Assembly: GCA_032173965.1 (NCBI GenBank)
Contig: CM063288.1
Location: forward strand, 24,088,001-24,152,000
Length of the DNA: 64,000 nt
DNA from: Sitta carolinensis
Lineage: Eukaryota > Chordata > Aves > Passeriformes > Sittidae
Direction: 5' to 3'
Numbering within the stretch: the first letter of the stretch is position 1; every line of letters starts with the position of its first letter. Positions 31,590 through 45,600 of the stretch are shown here, one piece after another. Under the pieces are notes generated by a model. It saw only the letters and a program-made list of their open reading frames with translations. It did not search any database and had not been told where the DNA came from. The position numbers were made by a program, and so were the translations under genes.

Positions 31590-34500
31590 TTTAAAAATTT
31601 CCCTCTTAGTGACTTTTATTGCCATGGCAAGCAAAACATCATCGTCATCTACATTAGCAGGGAAAATACCCTGAACAACTGGAAAGATGGAGCCTGGAAG
31701 TGTAAATTTCCAAGGACAAACTGTGAATGTCTGTCAGGGGCTTTGCTCCACCTTAACAACCTTGTTCAGCCTCATCTGTGACCCCACACCCCCTGCCTGG
31801 GCCCTATTTCAGTACAGCCAGAGACCACTGTTCCTTTCTTAGGTGATGCTGTAGAATGCTGCTGTCAGCTTTGATGGTTTTCTGCCTTTGCACTGTCCAC
31901 AACCCTACCAAGGAGGAAAGTTGACCTCTACAATGTTTTGGGAAGAAATGGTAAACTAGAGAACAGCTTCACAATTTGCTTTCCTAAGTAAATCCCTTTT
32001 CTTTATGGGTACAAAGCTTGCACTTTAGGTCTTGACTTGTGCACTTATGCTGTGTTATTTGAAACAGCTAAAGCACACTTGGCTTGCTTTAGAATTTGGA
32101 TGCCTAATGAACTTGAATTAATTTGGAGATCTCTCTGATGCTTTCACTGTAACTCCACCAACAAAATGCATTTAGCGTTTGACTCTCATGTGTAAGTAGA
32201 CTCTGTGGTTCCCAGGAGAAAGTTATAGGGTTTTTTCCCCCATTAAGATTTCTTTTAAAAGTTTTAATTTCAATGAAAGGAAAATTTCTTCGCATGTAGG
32301 GTGAGGGGCCTGGATTTTATATCACTGTTTATAGAAGTATATATGCATATGAAGCAGAACTTGCCATTTCCTGCAGTTCTTATAGTAGGGCAGCTGAAGG
32401 AAAGGGAAGAAAACAAACAACAAACATAGGAGGACATTTCAGTTCATTTAATCTTTAAGCTAGTTTGGATACTAAATGTTCTCTTTTCTGAAACGGGAAA
32501 ACTATATTCTTGTTAAATCAGGTAACCCTGAAAGAAGATATTTTCCTTTACATTGTGTCTGTATTTGGTTGTTTCTCTTTAGGGACCATGCCTGCACACC
32601 CCTACTCAAGCATCTCTCTGGGCAGAATGTGTGTCCTTGTCTTAAGCTTAGAAACTCCCCCTCAAAGGCTGTGCTTGAACAATAGCCTCAGATTTTACAC
32701 TGAGACTGCAGTTTTGGGACAGGAACGTGCATTCATCTGTGGGCTAAATAGTGTGCCTTGGGAATATTGGAGGTCACCAGCCTGTTCGTGACTGCATGCA
32801 TACTGAGATTTTTATTTCTGTTCACAAATGCCAGCAAGAGAATGAACATGGTGGAATAAAACCACTGTTTTCATTACACTGGACTCTCCTTTTGTATTAT
32901 CCCTTCTCATTCCTATTTCCTCTGAGACAGCTGTTTATTATATACCCTGCTGGTGCAATTAATGAGAAAAACAAGTTCTACTTGTGCTGACTAATACAGA
33001 AATGCCACAACTATCCAACAGAGGGAAGGAAAGTTATCCATGTGCTTTGTCTCTTAGAACAAGGATAGCTGCAGCCTGACAACGTTGGCATTTTGTCTGT
33101 GCTCAAGAAGTCCACCTTAATCCACACAGGTTTCCACGGAAAGCAGTTATACAGTCAAGTTACCATTCTGATTACAAATACAACCACCCTTCAAAAAACT
33201 TTAGACATAAGATAACTCTAAATGATAGAGTTTGGTACAGAACCTGATTCTCCCATGAAGTAATCTAAAATGAAATGCACAAATATTTCCATTAAGCCTT
33301 TTAGGTATGTGCAATATACAACTGTCACTCACTCTTTTCATGGGTATGTACACAGTATGTTGATTTTTCTTCAAAATCCTTGATTCCTTGGAAATGATAT
33401 TGATCCATGGAAGAGAAACATCTACAATTCAGTAGGGCTTTCTTGTAATTCCTTATTCATTTCCACCTAGAATTCAATGCCTGTCCCCTACACATGTCAG
33501 CACACAGAGCACAGGCTGGCACAGCATTCTTTCATCACTGTTCAAAGCATCTTCCAAGTTTTTGAAGATCTGACCAGCATCAAACAATTGCAGTGCAGTG
33601 GTATTATTGATTTGCTCTATGATGTGCCAGGTCGACTAGGGAAACATATTAAGGGTCACTCACAGTGCTTAGAAAATAGACAAATGTTTCAGTAGACCTC
33701 AGACAACGCTAGAAATGTAGCCCCATGTCTATTTCCCCTACTCTTAATTCTTCTCCTTGTGCTAACAAGGGATGTACAGGTTCCTTAACTGTGCTCTTTT
33801 GGCACAGAATTGTTTGCTTTCTGCTTGAAAGTTTGACAAAGAAATGTTAGTCCAAATCCTTGGATAAGTTTGAATAATATAGGTGATGTGTGGATTTCAG
33901 GTTCATCACACTGCAAGGGAAAGGCGTCTTAGTGAAGATCAAACCTTAGGGGTTTTGTGTTTGAAGTCTGGAAGTAATTGAGTGGTCCTGGTGTTTGAGA
34001 CAGAAGTCTGCTGTTTAGCAGCTCCTCTGTGTGTTTCTGCTGCTCAGAAATTTGACTCTTCCCCCTCCTTCACCCTGTGAGAAATTGTGTAGGGAAGGGT
34101 TGATCACTTGCTTGGTTCTGCTGTGTGACTCTGCACAAGCTGCTCCTCTCTTGCTTTGCTCACTTGGAGGAAACACCTGAGTGCAGCTCTAAGTACAAGA
34201 CAGCTGAGGTTTGTTAAAAGGCAGCAAAAGGGCTTAAAGCTTCACTAGCAGAAATGGATTCACACAGATTTAAACTTTCAGAGTTTAATCTGTTTACAAA
34301 ACTCAAACCTCTATGTTTTGTAGTACTGGAGTCATTAGAGGGAAAATAGTCTAGTTAAAAAAGGATCAAGAGCATTATTATCAAGTAGAATGATAAGGCT
34401 CTTGTCCTTCAGAAAGTGATGTGACAGTGTACAGCAGTATTTTGTCATTCATATCTCAAAAAAGCAAAACCTCTTCTGTGACAACTCTCCATCATTGCTA

Positions 34501-37500
34501 TATATTAGGAACAGAAGTCACACTTTTCACAGCTTTCTCTGGAACAGGCAAATAAAACTGGTGTATTTATAGTCTTTTGAAGGATACAGGCACTGATATT
34601 TAAAGTGCAGTCAGTGATTCATGGAAAACTGATAAACATAAATTTCAAAACAATGGTATGGAATGCTCTCATTGTGCTCCCTTTAGATGCCTTTTCTTCT
34701 ATCTTGCCTCTTAGTCATACATCCTGAAACACCCCGAGATCTTCCCTATGGCAGGATCTACTTGAGTCATGTATATCAGTATTCTTTTTAGGTTACTTGT
34801 GTTCTTAACATTGTCCTTAATATGTATGTGAAATAATATTTCTGTCTCTAAAATATGAATTTGTGAATATCTCCTCAGACATGCCAGTAGACCAGTGCTA
34901 TCACGAAAATCGCTACAAGCCCAAGTGATACCTGCTGTTGCAGTTTTACAGAGCTATAGGAATTTTAGACAAGAAAATTACTCTTAATATTTAACTGGTC
35001 TTTTTGTACTACAACTCAGGGATTTGTTTGCTTTTTTGCTGCCTGTGCCTGTCTGTCTTGAATAAACGTAGGCTGCCAGAATGGACAAACCAGATTCTTT
35101 TTTAAACATTTAGCACTGTGAAAAAGATGGTTGTATTCACTTGAACTCATTTCCTGAAACATTATATAACTTTTTTGTTTAGCAAAGATAAGAGGCAAAA
35201 TACAGTTGGTACTAATCTCTCCTCTAAATTAAAACAATGAGGACTTTGGCTCTAGACTAGAAAAGGGGGAAGTTAGAAACTGTAATTCTTCAATTCAACC
35301 ATAATTTCATCCTTTGAGTTGCCAAAGAGCTGTCACTAGTGTACTCTTCTGAGTAAGTGATTATAGGTCGGGAAACAGGGATTTAGAAAAGGGTCTAGGA
35401 GGACTTTTTTCATTGCTGTTTCAAAAAACAAAAATAATTGGCAAGGATGTGATGATCTGATTCACATGGAATTAGAAACTACCTTAGTGTGCAACCTGCC
35501 CGGGAACCTGGGTCCCTGGCTGGGGATGGATGAAAGCATCTCTGAGGGAACACATGCAGACCAAGGGAATGTACTTTTGGGTACCTTTTTGCAGTGTGCT
35601 CCCCCTGGTGAGAGGGACAAAGTGTCCTTTATGAATCTGGAAGAATTTTTTTGGACTCTGGATTTCCTGTATGAGTGCTCTCACTGCTGAACAAGGAGTT
35701 GCAAAGACCCTTCCCTATCCTCTCTTCTGTGCTAAGGCATAAATTTTCTTTTGTACCAGACCTGTTGGTTTCTTGCTCTCTCAGCCTCATAACATAGTGC
35801 CTGTAAATAAAGGTATCCTATGGCCTAGGATGCTTTTTATTCATTGGATGTTATTAAAGCTTCTCTCAAGTCAGTCCCAAGAAATTATTTTCTCAGAAAA
35901 ATTTTAATCTGTTCTCTGATCAAAACAGCTTCTATGTAGCTAGTATAATAGTATCTGGACTGAGAGATGTGATTGATATGGCTGTACCAATTAAGGATGT
36001 GGCTTTCCCCCCAGCAATATCAAGGCAGAGTCACCTTCTGACAAAACATTTCCCTGAGAAGCACACTTAGAAATGCTAATTAAATTGTTAATAGAAAACT
36101 TAGCAGGGTTTTTTGGCCTTGGAATTGAATGGGCCTGCACAACACCAGCAAGAGAGAGCTGCACAAGAGTCCTAAGTGGTGCTGTATTTGCATTAGAGTA
36201 GTCTGGGTGAAGGCTCTTTTCCCAGAGCAAAGCTGGAGGCAAGGTGAGAAAGGAAGTCCTTTATTGAATATAAGACCTGTGGCTTGCCTTCTGTGTGGTG
36301 TTAAGATCCCAGTAAACAGAAGCTGATAGATTATCTGTCTGCTGAAGCATGAGACTGGTTCACACCACTTGACTCAGGATTTAATGAGTAACTTCACAAA
36401 TGTTAATGAATGTGGAAATGTAGTCTTCTTCTGGGTACTGCTGTGGGCTGGATTTGGCTGCTTGCTGCATCCAAAAATGTACCTGCAGAGGGTTAATGCA
36501 GTTCTAGCAGTGAGCTGTGCCTGTTAATTGCAACCCTTTGCCCTCCTGAGTCTGTGCCACTTCCTGAACTTAGATCGGAAATGACAAGGAGTTAATTGTT
36601 TAGGTGAAAGCTAATTATGTTATTATTGTATGTTCACTGGTCAATAATATGTACTGCTTGTCATAAATAATGGTGCTGGAAAAGAGTGCCTGGATCAATT
36701 CAATTCACCCTCAACATCAAACAACCGACTTTTCATTTTTGCTGTGTGTGCATACAGAACAGCAAGCTCATTCCTTCAGCTCCATTATCTCCCTCTGGGT
36801 CAGTGTTTAGAGGGAGGAAGACAGTGGGGCAGCAAGGCCTGGTGAAATCTATGCAGGTTTGTTTGGAAGGGTAATCTAGGATCCTGCTGCCCTTCAATGT
36901 GAATTGTGAAAGGAGTTATTTTTATCACAAAGAGCTTGCATAAAAATATATTTGTAAGCATCTCTATTGTTCGTGTACAATGGAATACAGCAAATAATGG
37001 AGGGAAAGTTATGAACAAATGGGTGTAGGTCTCTTTTCTGCTCAAATTTTGTTTTTTTTTTAAAGATATGAAATTTGCATATCACAGCAGAAGAATGCTT
37101 TTTTTTGTTAGGACTTACCCTCCTACAGCAAATTAAGAATCTGTGCCAGAGCTTATCAGAGATAATTGCTGTGTTTTAATGACACCCAGAGCTTGTGGAC
37201 TCTGGCCACAAAAGAGGATTTTTGATGTTTTGGTGCAAAATTTTTGAGAAGCTCATGGGTGCCAGTTACACATCAGAAGTATGCAAAAATACTAAGCATT
37301 GCTCATTGGCACTGGGGAACTCTTCTGACACAGGTGTTTTTTCAGCTTGGAAGAGATGCTTGTTAACACGAGAGTCGTGTGAAATGTGAACTAAACAGCA
37401 TCTTCAGATGATGCTAGCCACAGTCTGCAAAATCACTTTGGGTATGCAGAAGTATAAACTATGGCACTTTCCATACAAATTGTATTTTTTCCCACAGGAG

Positions 37501-37850
37501 AAGTGAGAGCTGGGAAAATCTCATCTGTCTTTATTATTTTACCTCTTTTGCTTATCCGTGAGTTGTCTTCCCTCTGTGCTGAAGTGATCCCAACAGCCAG
37601 GCTGAGGGGCCATGGATATTCTGGGATAAGATAACCTCTTGCAAAAACACCTCCCCTCTCCACCTGCAGTGTAGGGGACTCTCCTTGTCTTTTCCAAGCG
37701 ATTTAAGTATTCCCCCCTAAGCACTCCACATTAGATATATTTTGGGTAAAATCTGCAGTATTTTGAGGGGTAGGGGTGAGGAAGGTTTCCTCAGGAGTAA
37801 CTGAGAAGACTCTCAGTTTTGGGCAAGTTCTGCAGTTATGGGCAAATACT
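31590..37850. other. Intergenic DNA, nothing firmly recognised
   Basis: Only frames of under 100 codons, none recognisable. Segment 36,370-36,670 is AT-rich with several TTAATG, TTAATTG and CTAATTATG cores and could be a regulatory element, but this cannot be judged without alignment. Confidence 0.6.
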
Positions 37851-37855
37851 TGCTA

Positions 37856-37895
37856 TTTTGAGATCAAATACTTGATCAAATACTTGATCTCAAAA
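37856..37895. repeat. Hairpin-capable 40-bp element with internal 12-bp tandem repeat
   Basis: The arms TTTTGAGATCAA and TTGATCTCAAAA are perfect 12-bp inverted repeats enclosing 16 bp. Across the element the 12-mer GATCAAATACTT is repeated twice in tandem and starts a third time. It probably arose by replication slippage. Transcribed, it would fold into a simple hairpin. Confidence 0.88.
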
Positions 37896-39511
37896 GCCTA
37901 AAACCTCTGAGGTGGCCCTGGGGCTCTGAGGATCAAAATCTTTCATTGGGCAGAAGTGTGAGAGTCTCAAACTCACAAGAAGTCACTTTGGCTTTTGTTG
38001 ATGTTGCTTACTAGCTCATTCTTGCATTCATTATCATTAGGGAAATTCCCTATTGTGATAGCCTCCAGTTTTGGCACTTTTCCCTTCCACTGTAATTTTT
38101 TATTCACTATTTTTGGTTCTTTTTCCTATTCTTGATCAGTCTTCCAATTATTTTTTCCATTTGTTTTCCCCACTTTCTGTATCAAAAGTTAACATCAGAA
38201 TCCTTGTAGTTAGACTTTAAGAGCCCAGTAATTTAAGAACATGTCATTGTTTTCAGATGAAATCTGGATTTATATGATGATATGCTGCACCATATACTAA
38301 TCCACAGTAGGTCATTTTCATAAATAGAAGCACCAGTATCCTGCTGAGTTTGTTTTTGTCCTATTTGTATAATGAAAGGTTAGGCTCCAAATAAGCTTTT
38401 TGGAGTTAGTTGGAACTGCTGAAGTAGAACAGATACCCAATATCAGTGCCCTACATTTACAGGTTCCTGTGTGAAATCAGATATGCTGGGTCTCGAGAAC
38501 ACTTTTGCAACCTGCATAGAGCATTAGGAAAGTAGGATTGGATGCAGCAGGCCAAACTGTAAAGAGTTTGTTTGCTGTGGGAAGTGATGTTGCATTTCTT
38601 CTGGTCGCTCCTGCGTTGCTTTTGCATCCTATTTCAGCCTAGAAATGGCTATGAGGACCTCACAGGGTTGTCTCACGTGCCTTTTGCTGCCCTGCATCCA
38701 CGTCATATGGGAATTACTTGAGGGATTTTAGAGGTATAAATTGGAAAAGCACTGCAGAAGAACAGGATTTCTGCTTGCAATCAAGTTTGGGAGTGATTGC
38801 AGCCCCAGACCTGTAATAGCAGATCCTGCTCTGTTTGTTTATGCTGGAGGGGGTCAGATAGAGCAGTGTGAGATACCTGCTGATGGCAGGAAGAGGGTAC
38901 GGGGTGGTGCAACGTTCACAGCGCTCACACAGCACCGGCAGTGAGGAAAGCAGGTGCATTTTGAAGCAATGTAGGTGAGGTTCTTGCTAAAATATTGTCC
39001 TCCTGGATAAGAAACAGGTTAGCAAGATAAAAACTTTAGCAAGATAAACATTTCTGCCTGGGAAAGCCGGTTGGACAATGTGTATGATTTTATGTTGCTT
39101 ATATAATGCCCACTGGGAGCTAATTTTGGTTAATGTAAACACAAGTGGCTTGTCTTTGGGTTGGAAATGAATTCAGCAAAAATATCAACTTGGGTTCTAA
39201 GTGAATTTGTCAGCAGAGGCAGTGGTTTAATGGAGCTGTTTCTAGCCAGGTAGATGTGTGAATTGCTGTTATTTCTACCTTCCATGAGGAAGATATTGCA
39301 TGCAGACTCTCTTTAGTAAATACAGAGATGGGTAAAAGCTTTCAGCTTGCCATCAGTAGGTCTGACCCTTATCTCTCTTGTAGCCTTAAATTCACCTGAT
39401 GTGAAAACCAAGGATTTTCTCTGAAGTCTTACAGAATTTTAACACCCTTTTTTTTTCCCCCATGATGAAATATGTCCTTTAGTCAAAGAAATTAAAGCTT
39501 TAAAGTATTGT

Positions 39512-39594
39512 ATTTTTATCTGAATGTATTAAAAATTAAAATGTATAAAAAATCTGAGTGCATTAAAAATTAAAAATTTATTTTTATCTGAATG
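39512..39594. repeat. AT-rich 34-bp tandem repeat, about 2.4 copies
   Basis: ATCTGA/GTG..ATTAAAAATTAAAA recurs at a 34-bp spacing (ATC at 39,518, 39,552 and 39,586). Copies differ by a few bases. A local slippage duplication. Confidence 0.8.
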
Positions 39595-41432
39595 CCCCAA
39601 CTAAGAAAAACATACCTGAATTTTTAGGATCTGATGCCTGATAGATTGTTGGAGTTGTTTATGTGCAGAGCTGAGCAAACTGTTTTAGTTTGGGGATTTT
39701 TTGGTTATTTTTTTGCTTAGCTTGGTGGACCAGACTTGTGGAAGAGGAAAGGACATCACTGGATAGCTGAAATATTTCACTTTGGTTTTTAAAGTGTATA
39801 GCTATTTTTTAAAAGTAGCCAAATTTTTGAATAAACACATGTAAAAAGTGGTTAAAAGTGCTTTGTAGTGCTATGGTTTCCAGTACATTATTTTTAAAAA
39901 ACTATTTCAAAGAGATATGTAGAGAGAAGAGTACTGCACTGTTTTTGACACTAAAACTAAAAATTAAGGTTAAAATCTGTCCTATGTTTTAGCACATAAA
40001 GATTACCCTTCCTCAACACTCATTGAAGCAAAGTTAAACTGCTGTAACAAGTGATATTTTAACTATATTCATGTGCTTTGGCATGTTTCAAGTTTCTTTG
40101 CTGTATCATGCAAAACCCCTATTAAAGAATATTAAGTCTAATTTCCTTGAGGTAATTTCTTTAATGATAGCTATACTCTGAAAGGAAGTGCAGTAACTAA
40201 TTGTACTTTTTACTGATTTTTTTCCTGTTTTCTTTAGGCAGTTATGCTTTAAGACTTTCCAGTGAATTTAAGGTTTAACCTAGAAATGGCCTGACTTGCC
40301 ATACTGTAGGAAGAAGGGATAACAGACAAGTCCTGGAGTGAGAAAATAATTTAAATGCTAATAAATCTGGCCCAAGCAAAGGTGTTTACCAAACAGACAT
40401 GAAGGGAAGGAATGCAGTTTGGAATTACAATGAGAGATCAAAAGATGTCTGAAATAGGATTGCAAAAGGAAATTAAAATATCTATGTTAAAGCGTAATTA
40501 ATTTAATTAAAGGCTTTATAAAGCAGATACAGAAGTAGGCACAGAGTGGATGAATGTTTGAGATGAGCAGCTGATGTAATGTTCAAACATGTTAGTAAAA
40601 ATATGGCAGCTCTTCTCCGCCAAGAACGAGAGGATTTTTTTCTCTCTAACTACAAAGTGCTGATCTGTGGAGACAGAGAAGGGCCAGGCAGAGACACACA
40701 GGGATTCTTGAGAGGCGTCTTTGCCAGAATTTCCCTCGTTACTGGCGTGTCTCAACTGAGCTGGGGCAAACTCTTGTTTATAAAAAGACACTTCTCCTGT
40801 CTGCATCTCCTGGTAGAAGGCCCCTTAGCAGGAGCTGCTGAAGAGTGGCCTGACTGTGCTGGAAGGAATGCAGCAGGGAACACAGGGGAGGAAGGAGTTT
40901 GGCTCACTAGCATCAGGACTGGAACCCATTTGGCTTCTGCTCACCTGACTGGGGGAAGCAGACAGTGATCCAACACCTCTCTTGGTCATCTCTGAGAGGT
41001 GGCCAGTTGCTCTAGAGGTGGCTGTGTCCAAAGTCATGGACAGTGGTACCTCCTGTGCATGAAAGAGGAGCTGTAAGTGCATCCTCCTCGAATCACCAGG
41101 GTCTAAGCTGCTATTTTGTGGCTCACTTTAGTGTAGCTGGGAGCCAGGACAGGGAGGGTTCTACTCCTGCAGTGCAAGGACAAGAAAATATTTGGCCATA
41201 CTCTTGCTGTTTGTATCTCAGCAGCTATTTTCAGACCAAAACCGATGTGTGTAAATCCTTTCACCCTCAAAGCAAGAAGAGGTAGTTTTGCCAAAATCAA
41301 CAGCAGGTTTCAAAGCCTTCCAGGTTCCTTGGAACACAAAGGCTGACTCAGAGCTGTGACTCACCATCAGGAAGCAGCAAGGGGGGGACCTCCTTATCTG
41401 CTTTCATATCTGGGGTGTGGGAACCAGTGGCA

Positions 41433-41450
41433 GGGTGGGGTGGGGAGGGG
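41433..41450 (+). other. Canonical G-quadruplex motif
   Basis: Four G runs (3, 4, 4 and 4 Gs) are separated by single bases T, T and A, which fits the tight G3+N1 form. It lies in intergenic DNA without a nearby promoter that I can see. If transcribed from the plus strand it would also be an RNA quadruplex. Confidence 0.8.
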
Positions 41451-42500
41451 TGTGTGTTGGTGGGAGAATAGAAGAAAGGTTAAATATTATGACAGCTTCC
41501 ACTTCTTTGGAAAGCAATTTGGAAACAGCCATCCTTTCTTATGTCCTTCATGGCAACTGGAATTGTTTTAATTGGCAAAGCATGGGAGCGCTGCGGATCC
41601 ACTGACAGTTGTACAGTAAATCAATTTCTGGGTGAATTATTTATGTGCAAAGACATAGATTAATTTCTGAAGTTCTAGAAGTGATGAGAGTAACTCCAGG
41701 CACACAAGGAATTGTTGTTGCTAAGTCAGTGATGACTCTGGGCTCTGTCATTCTCTTCTGCCTGGCGCGATTTCCTGTCACTGACTTGTGACTGAGATAC
41801 TGCAGGGCTTTTGCACCTGACTTTCAAAAGGCAGCTTTTGTGCCTGGATAGCAAAATGAGAACTTTTCACTGGGGCTTTTTAAAAGCAAAAAGTGCTCCA
41901 AGTCCTGGGATATCACCAGTGAATAATGAGGCACAGCATCTCTCCTGGCAAAGGTGCTGAAGGATGTAAAGATCTGCCTGCCTTAAGGCCTGTCTGCACT
42001 ATGTGTTTCTTTCAATCTCCTTGGCTTTGAGAATAAATAGTTATTTCAAGCTTCAGAAGATGCTTAATGGTTTTTCCTTTCACTTTGATTCTAGGCAACA
42101 TTATTCAATTATTTCATCTCTATCATTGCTATTGGCTTTCTGACAATCTGTCCAGTGGTTGGTCAGCCCTCTGCCTGCAGCAGATGTTCCTGCATTGTTC
42201 TTTAGTGGGCTGGACATCTCTTCCCTCCTAGCTCTACAAATAAAAAGGTTTTCTGACCTCATTGCTTATATTTCAGGAGGAATGACCTTCACTCTCTTGT
42301 CATGCCCTGGATTAGCTATGAGTGCTCAAAGTTTTCTTTATGGGCTGGCTCATGTTTTGCTTGCCTGTCTCTTCCCAAACCCCTTTGATAATTGGGCTGT
42401 GCCTCAAACCCACTGCTAGGTTGTACAGACTGGGCTTTCCCTTCCTTCTTTCCCTGCTTCATGCAGAGGAATGTGTCTAGGATAAGTGAGGGTGGTGATT

Positions 42501-42649
42501 TAAAAAAAAAAAAAAAACAAAAAACAAAAAAAAAAAAAAAACAAAACAAAACAAAAAAAAACCAAAAAAACAAAAAAAAACCAAAAAAACAAAAAACAAA
42601 ACAAAACAAAAAAAAAAACCAAAATAAACAACCCAAAAAAACCCACCAA
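42501..42649. repeat. A-rich, C-interrupted low-complexity tract, about 150 bp
   Basis: Runs of 4-16 adenines are separated by C or CC (AAAACAAAACAAAA, AAACCAAAAAAAC). It has the same style as the tract in the NEUROD1 3' UTR but is longer. The opposite strand gives a 113-codon Phe/Cys/Leu frame that is an artefact of this repeat. Confidence 0.9.
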
Positions 42650-45600
42650 AGTAACATTTTCTTTCAGCTGGGCCCAAGGAGACAGATGTTCCTGTGAAAT
42701 GTCTGCTGGAGATCAGTCCAAAGAAGTAACTACAGCTTGAACAGGTTTGGGTGTACCTGCCCAAAATTAATTTTCCTGAGTAGCAACTGAGCCCTGGCCT
42801 TGTAGGTTTGGCTCAGGCTGCCACACAGATTCTGCTGCTGGGGCTCAGCTCTTCTGGAGCAACCCCTGGTGTGCTCCCCAGCCAGGCTGTGGTGGAGATG
42901 GGCCTTTGGGGACCCTTTGGGGCAGCTGCTCCCTTGGCTGGCCCTACCAAGAGGTCTTGCTGACCCTGCTGATGAAAATGGGAAGGAGAAACAGGAGAGG
43001 AATACCTGATTTTTATACAGAACTTGGTTCAGCACTTTGTGGTGCTTTTTGCAGCTCTGTATGCTGGGACCAGCAGCCAAGGATTTGCTGCTGCTGTGTT
43101 AGCACTGGTCACATTTGGGAGTGGTGCAAATGGCTGCTCAGGTAAAAGGGAGCGGTGACTTTGCTCACAGCAAAGTAAACTCTAGAAGGTATCATCTGTG
43201 CTTTTCCTCAAACACCAGTTTTGGGTTGACAGCACTAGAGTTACCTGCTCATCTACATTTAGGGTGCATAAGTGTATGTGAGAGTTCTAAATTTATACAT
43301 TTGCATGTTTTAGATTCCATCTTATTGCAGAATTCACTGAATAAAAGTATGTACTTTCTAGCAAAAAGTTAACTTTGTGAGCTGCAGTGCCCTTCCAGCA
43401 AGGCTCTCAGTCATGCTCTGTCCTGAGTATCAATGATTGCAGCTATTGGACTCCATTATGCCTGCAGCAAAAAGTAATGTACAATCCTGTGCCATTTTCC
43501 CTTTTTTAATTCAAATTTTTTACCAAAAAGAGTCCTGTTGAGAGCAAGAAGAAATACACATTTTAAGAAAATCAGTAACTTTCTGCCTTCTTTTTTGGGT
43601 CTTCCAGACACTTCCCTCTTCAAGTCCTATTTCTTCCTTTTCTTGATCCTTTGTTGAACATTATAATCCTGTGTTTATATCTGTCTGTTGCCATAGAAAT
43701 AACTGCTGCTAACTAAACTTGAAACTTTCTTGAGGCATAAAGGAAAAGGTTATTCCTTGTGATTGTTTCATCTGTGTGAAAATATAAAGTCTCCAGATGG
43801 ATCCCTCTTCAAAGGTCATGAATTTGAACTTCTCTACTATAGCATGAAAGAAGTGATGTACTTTCAGCGGCATTACACTTCCCTTCCTTCAGGTCTGACA
43901 GCATGCTTCTGCATCCTGCCTCCCTAGTCTGCTCCAGCTCTGCCTCAGCGGGGGTGAAGGATGGCTCAGGCTTCCTGCCCATCAAAGCTTTGCTGTTGAC
44001 ACCATAAACCACCTAAAAGCATCAACACTCCTTTCAGAAAGAGCCTGTGTGGCCAGTGCCATGTCAATCACCCGCTGCTGACCCAGTGTTTGAGCAGGGG
44101 ACCCGCAGGGGATGTGAGGGCTGACTGTCCTGTCCCCAAGGCCCTCCTGCTTGTCTGCCTCTGCGAGTCCCTGTTTGTGGGTCTGCTCTGCCACTCTGCC
44201 CTGGACACACCTTTCCACATTTAAGCTAATGTATTGCATTGGCCTTAATGCTCCTTTGGAGATGTGTGACCGCAAACAACCTAACAAAAGATGAGCTATT
44301 GGGGGGAAACCACAGTGGCACTTGTATTTAAATCCAGGTAACACCTCACTTGCCTTTTTGCTTGGAAGAAGCAGTGAAAGGGGATGTGTTTTTTGTTTGT
44401 TGGGTGGATTTTTAATTTTTTTTTTTTTTTTTTTTGCATTTAGGTTATTAGAAATGTTAGTTTTATGAAGTTTTATGAAAATGTTAATTTTATTTTATTT
44501 ATAAATAGATAAATATTTATTTATATTTCCATTGTAGGGAGAAACAAAGCAAAGAATCAAACAAAACAATGCAAATTTAAAAGGAAGTTTGAGGCCCCTT
44601 GGAAGGCTGCTTTACATCCAGTGCAGTGTGTGGAAACCATGGTCACCCTTGGGTAGAACAATCTCTAATTGAGCAGCTACTTAATGAAATAGGACAGTTG
44701 TAGCTGTGCTGCAGCTGAGTAGCAGTAGATTCTTTGGTCTGCAAATTTTGGATTATCCTTGTCACTGAAAAATAAAGCAAGCCCCATCCTGGTGGGCTTG
44801 TGCAGCTGCAGGCACCCCTTTACCCTGGTCTTTGAAGCACTATGTAATAAATCTTTCTTCTTTCCTGAGTTTTACTTTGTATCTTCTCCCTCATCTCACT
44901 AATGAAGCCCTACCAAATTTTAACAGTGCACCTGTTCACCCTCTATTCTGTGCTACCAAAATTATTCCTCAGCATTTCTTCGTGAAAACACTTGAGGATC
45001 TGTAATGTGGGCTGAAAGCTTCAATAGCTCTGCACAGCTCAAAACTTACTACAAAAACATTCTTAGGTACAATAAGCTCCATAGCCACTTAGAGGGTAAG
45101 TAAATATGCTGCATATATGGGTGAGCTGAGGAACAGACATTTTTTTAAAGGTCATAAGTAATTCAAAGACAAAAAAGCAATGAAAAAGATCCCAGTAAGT
45201 TAAACTTCTCGTTATACTAACCTCAGATTTAACTCTCATTTTAAAGTTGTCTGCATTGTAGCAACATGATGTTCATGTAGAAAGAATATAGGAAACAAGA
45301 AATACGATCATTTGAAAATGTGTATAAAAAAATCAGTGTGTCATATTTGATGATCATTATAATCTGTTTGAATGTTTCTCTGAAGTTTTTATCTCTATTG
45401 TTTTGCGTAACTTGTTCAGTCTTTAAAACAGGTAGTAAATATATCTGAGTTAAAGTCCCCACAACCCTGTGACCAGGCTCCTGTGTTGGGTGCTACAACT
45501 TAGGGTCTTGGATGAAAAAGCTGCTGGAGGTACAGTAAGTCACAGGAAGGGCACTGCCCCAAAATGTCAGGCACTTCATTGTTCCAGACACACTCATGTC

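Larger units (their letters stand above)
37900..42490. other. Intergenic DNA, nothing recognised
   Basis: AT-rich with short frames only. The 129-codon plus frame at 40,579-40,968 has no recognisable domain. Small repeats and a G-rich run are listed separately. Confidence 0.65.

Noticed and set aside
42316..42657. 113-codon Phe/Cys-rich minus-strand frame
   Set aside because: It is the translation of an A-rich/C-interrupted tract read in reverse.
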